A DNA stretch of 64,000 bases, taken from assembly GCF_022429645.1 (NCBI RefSeq), contig NZ_CP092480.1:186001-250000 (forward strand). The letters run 5' to 3'. Positions 17,788 to 27,011 of the stretch are shown here, piece by piece (positions within the stretch are counted from its first letter, which is position 1; each line of letters starts with the position of its first letter). The notes under the pieces were generated by a model. It ran no database searches and had not been told where the DNA came from. It was given only the letters and a program-made list of their open reading frames with translations. The position numbers were made by a program, and so were the translations under genes. The stretch is from Lutibacter sp. A80 (lineage in GTDB: Bacteria; Bacteroidota; Bacteroidia; Flavobacteriales; Flavobacteriaceae).

Positions 17788-18300
17788 AATCTTAGTACCG
17801 CATTTTAAATCAAGAAATAAAAAAATATTACATATTTTAAAGAGAGCGCAGTATTAAAATTTTGTTTTCTTTAAGAAGTACTATCTAAATTTTTAAAAAG
17901 GAGTTTATAAAAAATCCTTTTAAAAAAATATTTAAAAGTCACCTTTTAAATTTGAAATTGTTCAGTTGTATTATAACATCAAACTTAAAATGGTATAGAC
18001 GTATAAACTAATATTTGTTATTAGTATCCATCAGTGAAATTCAGTTTAAACATCCGTGAATATTAAACTAAAAGTTGACTTAGTTCAACACTCCATGTGT
18101 AAAAACAGTACTACACATACTTTATTCAAAATTTTACACAAAAAATCCAATTTAAAAAGGGTTTTTAGTGATTTTTTAGAATTACAAAGTCGTGTAAAAT
18201 ATTGTTGTAGATTATACTTTGTAAAGCCATTATTAGAATTTTCTAATAATGGCTTTGCTATGTCCAAAAATTAGAGTTTTAAATATTTGAACAATTAAAC
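17788..18300. other. Gene-free AT-rich stretch with one strong hairpin
   Basis: Nothing coding is supported here. A 72-codon frame at 18056-18274 has no recognisable features and ends across the hairpin at 18223-18256, so it is treated as chance. The mosaic repeats begin at about 18300. Confidence 0.5.
18223..18256. terminator. Perfect 16-bp hairpin, possible terminator
   Basis: Arms AAAGCCATTATTAGAA and TTCTAATAATGGCTTT are perfectly complementary around a TT loop. There is no T run after it on either strand beyond the stem TTT, so termination is possible but unproven. Confidence 0.5.
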
Positions 18301-19019
18301 AAAATTTAGATAAATAACAACAGATTGCCGCGTTCCATTGCATTTCACTCGCAATGACGGTTTTTATAATATCTCGTCATCCTGAATTTATTTCACGATC
18401 TTATGAAGTTAAACTAAAAATATAATTAGTATTTCATTAGGAACAGATGCTGAAACGAGTTCAGCATGACGGTTTTATTTTGATTTAGTTATTAAGTAAC
18501 AGATTGCCGCGTTCCATTGCATTTCACTCGCAATGACGGTTTAAAATCTATATTTTAACGGCATATCGAAAGTGTATCGTAAAATGTGAAGTGAAGACAT
18601 CGTAAAATTTTAGGCTGTTTGAGCCTATACAATTAAACTATTTTAAAAAAATCATAAAAGCGAGTTCCTAAAATTTAGATGTTGAGCAAAACATTTAGAT
18701 ACAGTTTCGTAAGCCTAGATTTTTTTGGTTCGTTTTTTTATCAATGAAAAAAATGAACAGAGAAAAGAAAAGAATTAAAAATACTAACGTCATTGCGGGA
18801 TGGAACGTGAAGAAAATGTTCAGTGAACATTTTTAGTGATCAGGCCAGCCGGCGCCATGGAAAAGCGACCGCGGCAATCTTTTGAATAATAGTTATAATT
18901 TTAATGAAGTTTTCAATCAACTTTGTAGTTTTTCAGAAACAACGTATGGATTCCTGCCTCCGCAGGAATGACATTTAGATATGATAAAGTTTAAAAGTAT
19001 CGTCATCCTGAATTTATTT

Positions 19020-19039
19020 AGCTCCGCTGAATCTTCGAT
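19020..19039 (-). mobile_element. AA-flanked mini-insert, short form (20 nt)
   Basis: Read on the minus strand, the insert begins ATCGAAGATTC and ends GGAGCT. It splits a stem-loop whose empty form is at 39232-39249. One AA in the empty site becomes AA on both sides of the insert. Confidence 0.45.
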
Positions 19040-19102
19040 TTCAGGATCTTATGAAGTTAAACTAAGAATATAATTAGTATTTCATTAGGAACAGATGCTG
19101 AA

Positions 19103-19151
19103 ACCATAGGTTCACGAACACTTTAATATAAAATAATAAGGAATAGTGAGT
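19103..19151 (+). mobile_element. AA-flanked mini-insert (49 nt)
   Basis: The insert begins ACCATAGGTTCACGAACAC and ends ATAGTGAGT. It lies inside the stem-loop GATGCTGAA...ACGAGTTCAGC, whose empty form is at 18446-18470. Confidence 0.45.
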
Positions 19152-19496
19152 AAACGAGTTCAGCATGACAAAGTGAAAGTACGTCATCCCGAACTCGATT
19201 CGGGATCTCATGAAACAAACTAAGAATATAATTAGTATTTCATTAGGAACAGATGCTGAAACGAGTTCAGCATGACGTAAGATACAAGCAGTTAAGATAC
19301 TGAAGCCGTAGATTCACGAACACCTTTTTATAAAATAAAACAGTAAAGTGAGTAACCGAGTTCACAATGACGGTTTTATTTTAATTTAGTTTTTAAGTAA
19401 CAGATTGCCGCGTTCCATTGCATTTCACTCGCAATGACGGTTTAAAATCTATATTTTAACGGCATATCGAAAGTTTATCGTAAAATGTGAAGTGAA

Positions 19497-19544
19497 ATCG
19501 CAGATTCACGAACACAAATAATAAAATAAAAAGGGATAGTGAGT
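19497..19544 (+). mobile_element. AA-flanked mini-insert (48 nt)
   Basis: The insert begins ATCGCAGATTCACGAACAC and ends ATAGTGAGT. It lies between GTGAAGTGAA and AAGACATCG. The same module without the insert is at about 18587-18600, reading GTGAAGTGAAGACAT. Confidence 0.5.
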
Positions 19545-19705
19545 AAGACATCGTAAAATTTTAGATAGCCTGCCTTGAGCCGAGTCGAAAGGTTTGAGCC
19601 TATACAATTAAACTATTTTAAAAAAATCATAAAGGCGAGTTCCTAAAATTTAGATGTTGAGCAAAACATTTAGATACAGTTTCGTAAGCCTAGATTTTTT
19701 TGGTT

Positions 19706-19759
19706 AGCTCACGCCTGCCTTATTATTTATTTGGAGTTCGTGAATCTCCTATCGTCGAT
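19706..19759 (-). mobile_element. AA-flanked mini-insert, long form (54 nt)
   Basis: On the minus strand it begins ATCGACGATAGGAGATTCAC and ends GCGTGAGCT. It splits GGTTCGTTTTTTTATC, which is intact at 18727-18742. Confidence 0.45.
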
Positions 19760-19850
19760 TTCGTTTTTTTATCAATGAAAAAAATGAACAGAGAAAATGA
19801 AAAAAGTTAGAATATTAAACAAAATTTAGATTACCACATAAGATCCCGAA

Positions 19851-19899
19851 ATCGAAGATTCACGAACACCTTTTTATAAAATAAAACAGTATAGTGAGT
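19851..19899 (+). mobile_element. AA-flanked mini-insert (49 nt)
   Basis: The insert begins ATCGAAGATTCACGAACACC and ends ATAGTGAGT, within GATCCCGAA...AAAGGACTTCGGGATG. The empty counterpart GATCCCGAAAGGACTTTGGG is at 40783-40802. Confidence 0.5.
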
Positions 19900-20259
19900 A
19901 AAGGACTTCGGGATGACGGTTTTATTTTGATTTAGTTATTAAGTAACAGATTGCCGCGTTCCATTGCATTTCACTCGCAATGACGAATTTAAAAACGTCC
20001 TATGAGAATTTAAGTAGCAATCTAAAGAAGTGAAGCAACGGGAGAAAGCCAAAGAGGATGGAGGGTTAAGAAAATGTTCAGTGAACATTTTTACCGAACA
20101 GGCCAGCTGGCGCTTGGAGTCTGGCGTCGACTGCGTAACTTCTGTAAGATTCAATTAAATTATCATCAGACTAGATTTTTTGTTTAGCTCACGCCTGCCT
20201 TATTATTTATTTGGAGTTCGTGAATCTCCTATCGTCGATTTCGTTTTTCATCGATGGAA

Positions 20260-20306
20260 CTGCGTAGCACATCACGAATACAAAAACAAATAAAAAGGGG
20301 ATGAGT
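20260..20306 (+). mobile_element. AA-flanked mini-insert, divergent form (47 nt)
   Basis: The insert contains ATCACGAATAC and ends GGGGATGAGT. It interrupts CGATGGAA|AAATGAAAA, which is intact at about 49820-49837. It is the most divergent member seen. Confidence 0.35.
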
Positions 20307-20547
20307 AAAAATGAAAAGAGAAAATGTTAGAATATTGAACAATTAAACAAAATTTAGATTACCACATAAGATCCCGAAATCGAAGATTCACGAACACCTT
20401 TTTATAAAATAAAACAGTATAGTGAGTAAAGGACTTCGGGATGACGGTTTTATTTTGATTTAGTTATTAAGTAACAGATTGCCACGTTCCATTGCATTTC
20501 ACTCGCAATGACGGTTTAAAAAAATTCAAAAAATACATTCAATAAAA

Positions 20548-20979
20548 ATGAGTAAAAAACCCAAAGCTATAATCGTTAGCGGTTATTTTAACCCAATACA
20601 TAAAGGCCATTTAGAATATTTTATACAAGCAAAAGCATTGGCAGATGTATTGTTTGTAATTGTAAATAACGACTACCAACGCAGTTTAAAAGGAGCTAAA
20701 GAATTTCAACTAGAAGACGAACGCATGTTTATTGTAGACCATATAAAACCTGTAGATAAAACAATATTATCTATAGACAAAGACAGAACCGTATGTGCTA
20801 CTATAGAAAAAATAGCGAAAGAATATGGAGATAGCTATACCTTGGCATTTGCAAATGGAGGCGACCAAAATAACAATTCAATTCCAGAACGTCCTATTTG
20901 TGAAGCGTTAGGAATAGAATTATTAGATGGTTTGGGTGAAAAAATACAATCATCTTCGTGGTTATTAAAAAAATCTTAA
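20548..20979 (+). CDS. Nucleotidyltransferase (cytidylyltransferase-like), HxGH family
   Basis: A 143-residue single-domain enzyme. SGYFNPIHKGHLEYF contains the HxGH nucleotide-binding motif, and the C-terminal SSSWLL stands where the ISSTxI motif of the family lies. Relatives transfer CMP or AMP from CTP/ATP to sugar phosphates, polyol phosphates or phosphocholine; RfaE-like heptose adenylyltransferase domains are similar. It opens the GDP-fucose cassette, 46 bp before gmd, which suggests a role in making an activated building block. The acceptor cannot be inferred. Confidence 0.8.
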   Translation: MSKKPKAIIVSGYFNPIHKGHLEYFIQAKALADVLFVIVNNDYQRSLKGAKEFQLEDERMFIVDHIKPVDKTILSIDKDRTVCATIEKIAKEYGDSYTLAFANGGDQNNNSIPERPICEALGIELLDGLGEKIQSSSWLLKKS

Positions 20980-21025
20980 TTAAACAATAATATAAAATCC
21001 GTTGATTTTAAAGGAATATTAAACA

Positions 21026-22141
21026 ATGAAAAAGATCGCATTTATTACAGGAGTAACAGGGCAAGATGGCGCTTATTTAAGTGAGTTTTTGCTAAAAAAA
21101 GGCTATGAAGTACACGGTTTAAAACGTCGTTCTTCGCAATTTAATACAGACAGAATAGATCATTTATATCAAGATCCTCATTTAGATAATAAAAATTTTA
21201 TACTTCATTATGGGGATATGACCGATAGTACCAATTTAATACGATTGATACAAGAAATTCAACCAGATGAAATCTATAATCTTGCAGCTATGAGTCATGT
21301 TGCTGTCTCTTTTGAAACACCTGAATACACTGGAAATGCGGACGGTTTAGGAACTTTACGTCTTTTAGATGCTGTACGTTTATTGGGATTGGAAAAAAAG
21401 ACTAAAATTTATCAGGCTTCAACTTCAGAATTGTATGGGAAAGTACAAGAAGTACCACAATCTGAAACCACACCTTTTTACCCGCGTTCTCCGTATGCAG
21501 TTGCTAAAATGTATGCCTATTGGATTACCGTAAATTATAGAGAAGCATATAATATGTTTGCATGTAATGGTATTTTATTCAATCACGAGTCGCCAATTAG
21601 AGGAGAAACTTTTGTAACCAGAAAAATTACCAGAGCTACAGCGCGTATTGCATTGGGCTTACAAGATAAAATGTATTTAGGAAATCTAGATGCAAAGCGA
21701 GACTGGGGACACGCCAAAGATTATGTGCGTATGATGTGGATGATTTTACAAGCAGAAACTCCAGAAGATTGGGTAATTGCAACTGGTAAAACTACTTCGG
21801 TACGCGAATTTGTACGTTTAAGTTTTGCTGAAGTTGGTATAGAATTAGAGTTTAAAGGAACCGGTGTAAACGAAAGAGCTGTAATAAAAGCTTGTAATAA
21901 TAAAGACTATCAAGTAGCTATTGGAAAAGAAGTATTGGCAGTAGATCCTACCTATTTTAGACCAACCGAAGTAGATTTATTAATTGGAGATCCTACCAAA
22001 GCAAATACAAAATTAGGATGGACTCCAAAGTATAATTTACAAGAACTTGTAAAAGATATGATGCAAAGCGATTTAAAGCTAATGCAAAAAGATCAATATT
22101 TAAAAGATGGTGGTTATACTACTTTAAATTATTTTGAATAG
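21026..22141 (+). CDS. gmd: GDP-mannose 4,6-dehydratase
   Basis: A 371-residue extended SDR. The NADP motif is [15 protein letters not shown], the catalytic region is [16 protein letters not shown] followed by [15 protein letters not shown] (YxxxK), and [16 protein letters not shown] is diagnostic of Gmd. It converts GDP-D-mannose to GDP-4-keto-6-deoxy-D-mannose, the precursor of GDP-L-fucose. The matching synthase is two genes downstream, so this cassette makes GDP-L-fucose for the polysaccharide. No mannose-1-phosphate guanylyltransferase is in the window. Confidence 0.96.
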   Translation: MKKIAFITGVTGQDGAYLSEFLLKKGYEVHGLKRRSSQFNTDRIDHLYQDPHLDNKNFILHYGDMTDSTNLIRLIQEIQPDEIYNLAAMSHVAVSFETPEYTGNADGLGTLRLLDAVRLLGLEKKTKIYQASTSELYGKVQEVPQSETTPFYPRSPYAVAKMYAYWITVNYREAYNMFACNGILFNHESPIRGETFVTRKITRATARIALGLQDKMYLGNLDAKRDWGHAKDYVRMMWMILQAETPEDWVIATGKTTSVREFVRLSFAEVGIELEFKGTGVNERAVIKACNNKDYQVAIGKEVLAVDPTYFRPTEVDLLIGDPTKANTKLGWTPKYNLQELVKDMMQSDLKLMQKDQYLKDGGYTTLNYFE

Positions 22142-22156
22142 AAAAATACGGTAAAA

Positions 22157-23311
22157 ATGAAAAAGAAAGTATTTGTATCGGGGTGTTATGATTTATTGCA
22201 CTCTGGCCACGTAGCATTTTTTAAGGAAGCCTCTACCTATGGAGATTTATATGTTGGTATTGGATCTGATAAAACCGTAGAAGAGTTAAAAGGACGCCTT
22301 ACCATTAATAGTGAGCTAGAGCGTTTGTATATGGTAAAAGCAATCCGCTATGTTACCGATGCATTTATAAATTCTGGAAACGGAATTATGGATTTTGAAG
22401 AACAGTTAAAAGCATTACAACCAGATTGTTTTGTTGTAAATGAAGATGGTTATTCACCTAAAAAGAAAGAGCTGTGTAAAGAATTAGGTATAGAATTGGT
22501 GGTTTTAAACAGAATTCCGAGTTCTGGTCTTCCAGAGCGTTCTACCACTTCTTTGCGCAATGGAAATAAATCTCAATTACCGTATCGTATAGATTTGGCA
22601 GGTACTTGGATCGATCAGGTGTATGTTTCTAAATATGCACCAGGATGGGCAATTACACTTTCGTTAGAACCTATTATAGAATATAACGAACGTTGTGGAA
22701 TGAGTACTTCTACCAGAAATGCAGCCAAAAAAATATGGCCTTATACGTTACCTTTAGAAAAGCCAGAAAAATTAGCTGAAATTTTGTTCCGTTATGAAAA
22801 TAAACCAGGAAATGAATTTGTTTCAGGAGCACAAGATGCTATTGGAATTTGTATGCCGGGTCTGGTAAGACATTATTACGATAATGATTATTGGCCAAAA
22901 AAAATAGAATCCATTCATACGGAAGAAATATTATGTTGGTTAGAAGAACATTTATATATGGTATTATTGTGGCCTCGCAAACAAGGCTTGGAGTTAATGC
23001 ACAATACAGAAATTAATAAAACCAATGTAACACAATTAGCAATGGCATCGGAAGCGGTTTGGAACGCTATTTTAGCAAAGGATTTACAAGCATTTGCTAG
23101 CGCATTTTTAAAATCGTTTAAAGCACAAACAACCATGTTTCCCGAAATGCTAAATAACGAAATAAACGAAGTAATAGCTTCGTACAAAAATGAAGCCTTA
23201 GCTTGGAAATTAGCAGGAGCAGGTGGCGGAGGTTATCTTATATTAGTTTCAGAAAAACCGATTAAAGATGCCATAAAAATAAAAATTAGAAGAAAAAACA
23301 CTGGAATTTAA
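22157..23311 (+). CDS. Fused HxGH nucleotidyltransferase and GHMP kinase-like protein
   Basis: A 384-residue two-domain protein. Residues 1-130 are a cytidylyltransferase-like domain (SGCYDLLHSGHVAFF, HxGH at 15-18; later SSGLPERSTTSLR). Residues from 140 resemble GHMP sugar kinases: LPYRIDLAGTWIDQ (motif 1) and KLAGAGGGGYLIL (motif 3, about 351-363). The phosphate-binding motif 2 is weak; GMSTSTRNAA at 181-190 is the only candidate. A kinase-pyrophosphorylase fusion recalls the fucose salvage enzyme FKP in concept, but the domain order and families differ. It sits between gmd and fcl, 15 bp after gmd. The exact reaction is unknown. Confidence 0.75.
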   Translation: MKKKVFVSGCYDLLHSGHVAFFKEASTYGDLYVGIGSDKTVEELKGRLTINSELERLYMVKAIRYVTDAFINSGNGIMDFEEQLKALQPDCFVVNEDGYSPKKKELCKELGIELVVLNRIPSSGLPERSTTSLRNGNKSQLPYRIDLAGTWIDQVYVSKYAPGWAITLSLEPIIEYNERCGMSTSTRNAAKKIWPYTLPLEKPEKLAEILFRYENKPGNEFVSGAQDAIGICMPGLVRHYYDNDYWPKKIESIHTEEILCWLEEHLYMVLLWPRKQGLELMHNTEINKTNVTQLAMASEAVWNAILAKDLQAFASAFLKSFKAQTTMFPEMLNNEINEVIASYKNEALAWKLAGAGGGGYLILVSEKPIKDAIKIKIRRKNTGI

Positions 23312-23347
23312 TACATTCACTTCGCAATTTTTTAAATTATAAACAGC

Positions 23348-24295
23348 ATGAAAAAAGCATCAAAAATATACATAGCCGGACATAAAGGAATGGTAGGTTC
23401 TGCTATTTGGCGCGCTTTAACAGCAGCAGGTTACACCAATTTAATAGGTAAAACCAGCAAGGAATTAGACCTTCGTAACCAAGCGCAGGTTTATAAATTT
23501 ATTGCTGAAGAAAAACCAGAAGCTATTATAGATGCGGCAGCTAAAGTTGGTGGAATTTTAGCAAATAGTAAAAATCAATACGAGTTTTTACTAGAAAATA
23601 TGCAAATACAAAACAATTTAATACAAGCAGCACATACAAATAATGTGAGCAAATTTATATTTTTAGGCAGTTCTTGTATTTATCCTAAATTGGCAGCACA
23701 ACCATTAAAAGAAGACTATTTATTAACAGACAGTTTAGAACCAACAAATGAAGGTTATGCCATTGCTAAAATTTCTGGAGTAAAATTGTGTCAATTTATA
23801 CGCAATCAATATCAAAAAGATTTTGTGAGTTTAATGCCAACTAATTTATATGGTCCGTTCGATAATTTTGATTTAACAGCATCGCACGTACTACCAGCAA
23901 TGCTTCGTAAATTTTATGAAGCCAAAAATAATAACAATGCCACTGTAAATTTATGGGGAGATGGTACTCCAATGCGCGAATTTTTACACGTAGATGATTT
24001 GGCAAAAGCAGTACTTTTTACCCTAGAACATAAATTACCAGAACATTTATACAATGTAGGTACAGGCACCGATGTTACTATAAAACAATTGGCTACAACC
24101 ATTCAAAAAATAACCGGACATACCGGAACTATTGATTGGGATAGCAGTAAGCCAAATGGTACACCACGTAAATTATTAGACGTTTCAAAATTAAATAAGC
24201 TAGGTTGGCAGGCCTCTATAGAATTAGAAGAAGGTATAGCAACAACCTTTAAATGGTTTTTAGAAAATCAAGAAACCCTTAAAAAGAAAAATTAA
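23348..24295 (+). CDS. fcl: GDP-L-fucose synthase
   Basis: A 315-residue SDR epimerase-reductase. It has the NADP motif AGHKGMVGSAIWRAL, the catalytic segment FLGSSCIYPK, and YxxxK in EGYAIAKISGVKLCQ; LMPTNLYGPFDNFDL and GDGTPMREFLHVDD are signatures of this enzyme. It converts GDP-4-keto-6-deoxymannose to GDP-L-fucose by 3,5-epimerisation and 4-reduction. It is the last gene of the cassette. Mosaic repeats start 7 bp after its stop. Confidence 0.96.
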   Translation: MKKASKIYIAGHKGMVGSAIWRALTAAGYTNLIGKTSKELDLRNQAQVYKFIAEEKPEAIIDAAAKVGGILANSKNQYEFLLENMQIQNNLIQAAHTNNVSKFIFLGSSCIYPKLAAQPLKEDYLLTDSLEPTNEGYAIAKISGVKLCQFIRNQYQKDFVSLMPTNLYGPFDNFDLTASHVLPAMLRKFYEAKNNNNATVNLWGDGTPMREFLHVDDLAKAVLFTLEHKLPEHLYNVGTGTDVTIKQLATTIQKITGHTGTIDWDSSKPNGTPRKLLDVSKLNKLGWQASIELEEGIATTFKWFLENQETLKKKN

Positions 24296-24299
24296 AACA

Positions 24300-25105
24300 C
24301 CATCGTCATGCTGAATCAATTCTGCCTATCGGCAAGTTCACAATAACGGTTTTTATAATATTTCGTCATGCTGAATCAATTCGGTACACAATGAAGGTTT
24401 CTATAATATTTCGTCATGCTGAACTTGATTCAGCATCTCATGAAGTAAACTAGGAGTATAATTAGTATTTCATTAGAGATAGATCCCGAAATCGAAGATT
24501 CACGAACACCTTTTTACAAAATAAAACAGTATAGTGAGTAAAGGACTTCGGGATGACGGTTTCTATAATATTTCGTCATGCTGAACTTGATTCAGCATCT
24601 CATGAAGTAAACTAGGAGAATAATTAGTATTTCATTAGAGATAGATTCCGAAATCGAAGATTCACGAACACCTTTTTATAAAATAAAACAATATAGTGAG
24701 TAAACGAGTTCAGCATGACGGTTTTATTTTGATTTAGGTTTTAAGTAACAGATTGCCGCGTTCCATTGCATTTCACTCGCAATGACGAATTTAAAAACGT
24801 CCTATGAGAATTTAAGTAGCAATCTGAAGAAGTGAAGCAAAGGAAGTAAGCCAAAAAGCGTAGCGGTCTGGCGTCGACTGCGGAACTTCTGTAAGATTCA
24901 ATTAAATTATCATCAGACTAGATTTTTTTGGTTCGTTTTTTTATCAATGAAAAAAATGAACAGAGAAAATGAACAGAGCAAATGAAAAAAGTTAGAATAT
25001 TAAACAAAATTTAGATTACCACATGAGATCCCGAAATCGAAGATTCACGAACACCTTTTATAAAATAAAACAATATAGTGAGTAATCAAGTTCGCAATAA
25101 CGGTC
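24300..25105. repeat. Mosaic repeat block 3
   Basis: A non-coding block separating the GDP-fucose cassette from the rest of the locus. It contains several GTCATGCTGAA stem-loops, three with an AA-flanked mini-insert (for example near 24492-24540), the CAGATTGCCGCGTTCC module at about 24750, and a long module at about 24796-24930 in its short form (AAAGCGTAGCGGTCTGGC). A run of CCAAAAACCAACAA-like purine/C-rich repeats (about 25105-25160) ends next to the following gene. Confidence 0.9.
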
Positions 25106-25163
25106 ACCAAAAACCAACAACCAAAAACCAACAACCAAAACCAGTAACCAAAAACCAAAAACA

Positions 25164-25583
25164 ATGAAAATAGGAATTACTTTTAGCGCATTTGACTTAT
25201 TACATGCCGGACATATAAAAATGTTAGAAGAAGCCAAAAGTCAATGCGATTATTTAATCTGCGGTTTACAAACCGATCCAACTATAGACCGACCAGAAAA
25301 AAATAAACCCGTACAAACGGTAGTGGAACGTTATATACAATTAAAAGGCTGTAAATATGTTGATGAAATTGTGCCTTATACCACAGAACAAGATTTAGAA
25401 GATATATTACATTCCTTTAAAATTGATGTACGTATTGTTGGTGATGAGTACCAAAACAAAGATTTTACCGGTAGAACCTATTGCGAAGAAAATAACATAA
25501 CACTGTATTTTAACCATAGAGATCATCGTTTTTCAAGTACTAGTTTAAGAAATGAAGTACACCAACGCGAACAAAAATCATAA
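25164..25583 (+). CDS. Nucleotidyltransferase, glycerol-3-phosphate cytidylyltransferase-like
   Basis: A 139-residue enzyme close to the TagD type. SAFDLLHAGHIKML carries the HxGH motif, IVGDEYQNKDFTGR resembles the substrate segment, and RFSSTSLRNEV holds the SSTxxR motif. TagD makes CDP-glycerol, but the same fold makes CDP-ribitol and other activated polyols. Together with the two other HxGH proteins in this locus it suggests a phosphate-linked or polyol-type substituent on the polysaccharide. This is an inference. It is followed by ugd after 54 bp. Confidence 0.82.
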   Translation: MKIGITFSAFDLLHAGHIKMLEEAKSQCDYLICGLQTDPTIDRPEKNKPVQTVVERYIQLKGCKYVDEIVPYTTEQDLEDILHSFKIDVRIVGDEYQNKDFTGRTYCEENNITLYFNHRDHRFSSTSLRNEVHQREQKS

Positions 25584-25637
25584 AAAGTTGTTTTTAATAA
25601 CAAGTAAGTAGGCTATAATAAAAATTAAATAAATTAT

Positions 25638-26978
25638 ATGAAATTAGTAATTGTAGGAAGTGGATATGTAGGTTTGGTATCTGGAACTTGTTTTTCAGAA
25701 ATGGGAAATAAGGTAATTTGTGTAGATACAGACAGCGCTAAAATTGAAAAACTAAAAGCTGGCATTATTCCTATTTACGAACCTGGTTTAGCACCTATGG
25801 TTTTAAAAAATTCCGAACAAGGAAATCTTTCTTTTACAACAAATCTAGCAACAGCGCTAGTAGATGCAGCTATTGTATTTATAGCGGTAGGAACACCTAT
25901 GGGCGACGATGGTTCGGCAGATTTACAATATGTATTGGCAGTTGCAAAAGAAATAGGAGCAACTATGCAAAACGAATTGATAGTAGTAGATAAATCTACA
26001 GTGCCTATTGGTACAGCAGATAAGGTAAAAGCAACCATACAAGCAGCATTGGATAAACGACAAATAAACATACCATTTCATGTGGTTTCCAATCCAGAGT
26101 TTTTAAAAGAAGGTGCTGCAATTAACGATTTTATGAAACCAGACAGAGTTGTTATTGGTTCAGATACTAAAGTTGCAACTGAAAAAATGAAACAGTTGTA
26201 CGCTCCATTTTGTATGTCGCACGACAGGTTTATAGCTATGGACATACGTTCTGCTGAAATGACAAAATACGCTGCAAATGCTATGCTAGCAACAAAAATT
26301 TCGTTTATGAATGAAATTGCCAATATATGTGAGCATGTAGGTGCAGATGCCAATATGGTACGTACAGGTATTGGCTCAGATAAAAGAATAGGGTATAGCT
26401 TTATTTATCCAGGGGCAGGTTATGGAGGTTCTTGTTTTCCTAAAGATGTAAAAGCATTAAAAAAAATTGCTGCAGCACATAAGTACAATGCAAAAATTAT
26501 AACAGCTGTAGAAGAGGTAAACAATGCACAAAAATTGGTAATAGCACAAAAAGTAGTACAGCGTTTTGGCGAAGATTTAACAGGACTCACGTTTGGTGTT
26601 TGGGGTTTAGCCTTTAAGCCTGGAACTGATGATATGCGCGAAGCTCCTGCTATTTATGTAATTAAAGAATTGGTAAAAAGAGGCGCTACTATTAAGGCTT
26701 ACGACCCTAAAGCCGTAGAAGAAGCCAAACTCATGTATTTAAAAGATGTACAACATATTAGCTATGTAAACTCTAAATACACCGCTATTGAAAATGCAGC
26801 CGCTTTAATTTTATTAACCGAATGGAAAGAATTCCGTTCTCCAGATTTTGAAGAAATTAAAAAACAATTAAAAACACCTGTTATTTTTGACGGTAGAAAC
26901 CAATACAATAGTTATAATTTAGAAGAGAAAGGTTTTGAATATTTTCAAATTGGGAAAAGTAAGATTATTGTGGTTTAA
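25638..26978 (+). CDS. ugd: UDP-glucose 6-dehydrogenase
   Basis: A 446-residue member of the UDP-glucose/GDP-mannose dehydrogenase family. It has GSGYVGLVSGTCFSEMG (NAD binding), VDKSTVPIGTADK, VVSNPEFLKEGAAI, and the catalytic cysteine in GYGGSCFPKDVKAL. It oxidises UDP-glucose to UDP-glucuronate, an acidic building block. The sequence pattern fits UDP-glucose rather than GDP-mannose as substrate. It is the first gene of the continuous run leading to the flippase and glycosyltransferases. Confidence 0.95.
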   Translation: MKLVIVGSGYVGLVSGTCFSEMGNKVICVDTDSAKIEKLKAGIIPIYEPGLAPMVLKNSEQGNLSFTTNLATALVDAAIVFIAVGTPMGDDGSADLQYVLAVAKEIGATMQNELIVVDKSTVPIGTADKVKATIQAALDKRQINIPFHVVSNPEFLKEGAAINDFMKPDRVVIGSDTKVATEKMKQLYAPFCMSHDRFIAMDIRSAEMTKYAANAMLATKISFMNEIANICEHVGADANMVRTGIGSDKRIGYSFIYPGAGYGGSCFPKDVKALKKIAAAHKYNAKIITAVEEVNNAQKLVIAQKVVQRFGEDLTGLTFGVWGLAFKPGTDDMREAPAIYVIKELVKRGATIKAYDPKAVEEAKLMYLKDVQHISYVNSKYTAIENAAALILLTEWKEFRSPDFEEIKKQLKTPVIFDGRNQYNSYNLEEKGFEYFQIGKSKIIVV

Positions 26979-27011
26979 AAATATATTAAAAAATAATTAT
27001 TTTGAATAAAT

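Larger units (their letters stand above)
18300..20530. repeat. Mosaic repeat block 2
   Basis: A 2.2-kb non-coding block of interleaved modules. They include CAGATTGCCGCGTTCCATTG... (about 18327, 18503, 19406, 19949, 20476), stem-loops such as GATGCTGAAACGAGTTCAGC and GATCCCGAA...TTCGGGATG, two copies of a module running from CATCGTAAAATTTTAG to GCCTAGATTTTTTTGG (about 18598-18730 and 19552-19706), and one long module ending CTGGCGTCGACTGCGTAAC... (about 19993-20178). Several modules occur both with and without a short AA-flanked insert. No gene is supported. Confidence 0.9.

Noticed and set aside
18056-18274. 72-codon frame after the GxxExxY gene
   Set aside because: No signal, domain or biased composition; it runs into a perfect hairpin and an equally long frame exists on the other strand.
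18446-20306. Classical MITE with terminal inverted repeats for the AA-flanked inserts
   Set aside because: The two ends (ATCG... and ...GAGT) are not inverted repeats and the lengths of 20-54 nt are below known MITEs.
18300-25105. CRISPR array
   Set aside because: Repeats are mosaic, differ in length, and are not regularly spaced by unique spacers; no cas genes are nearby.
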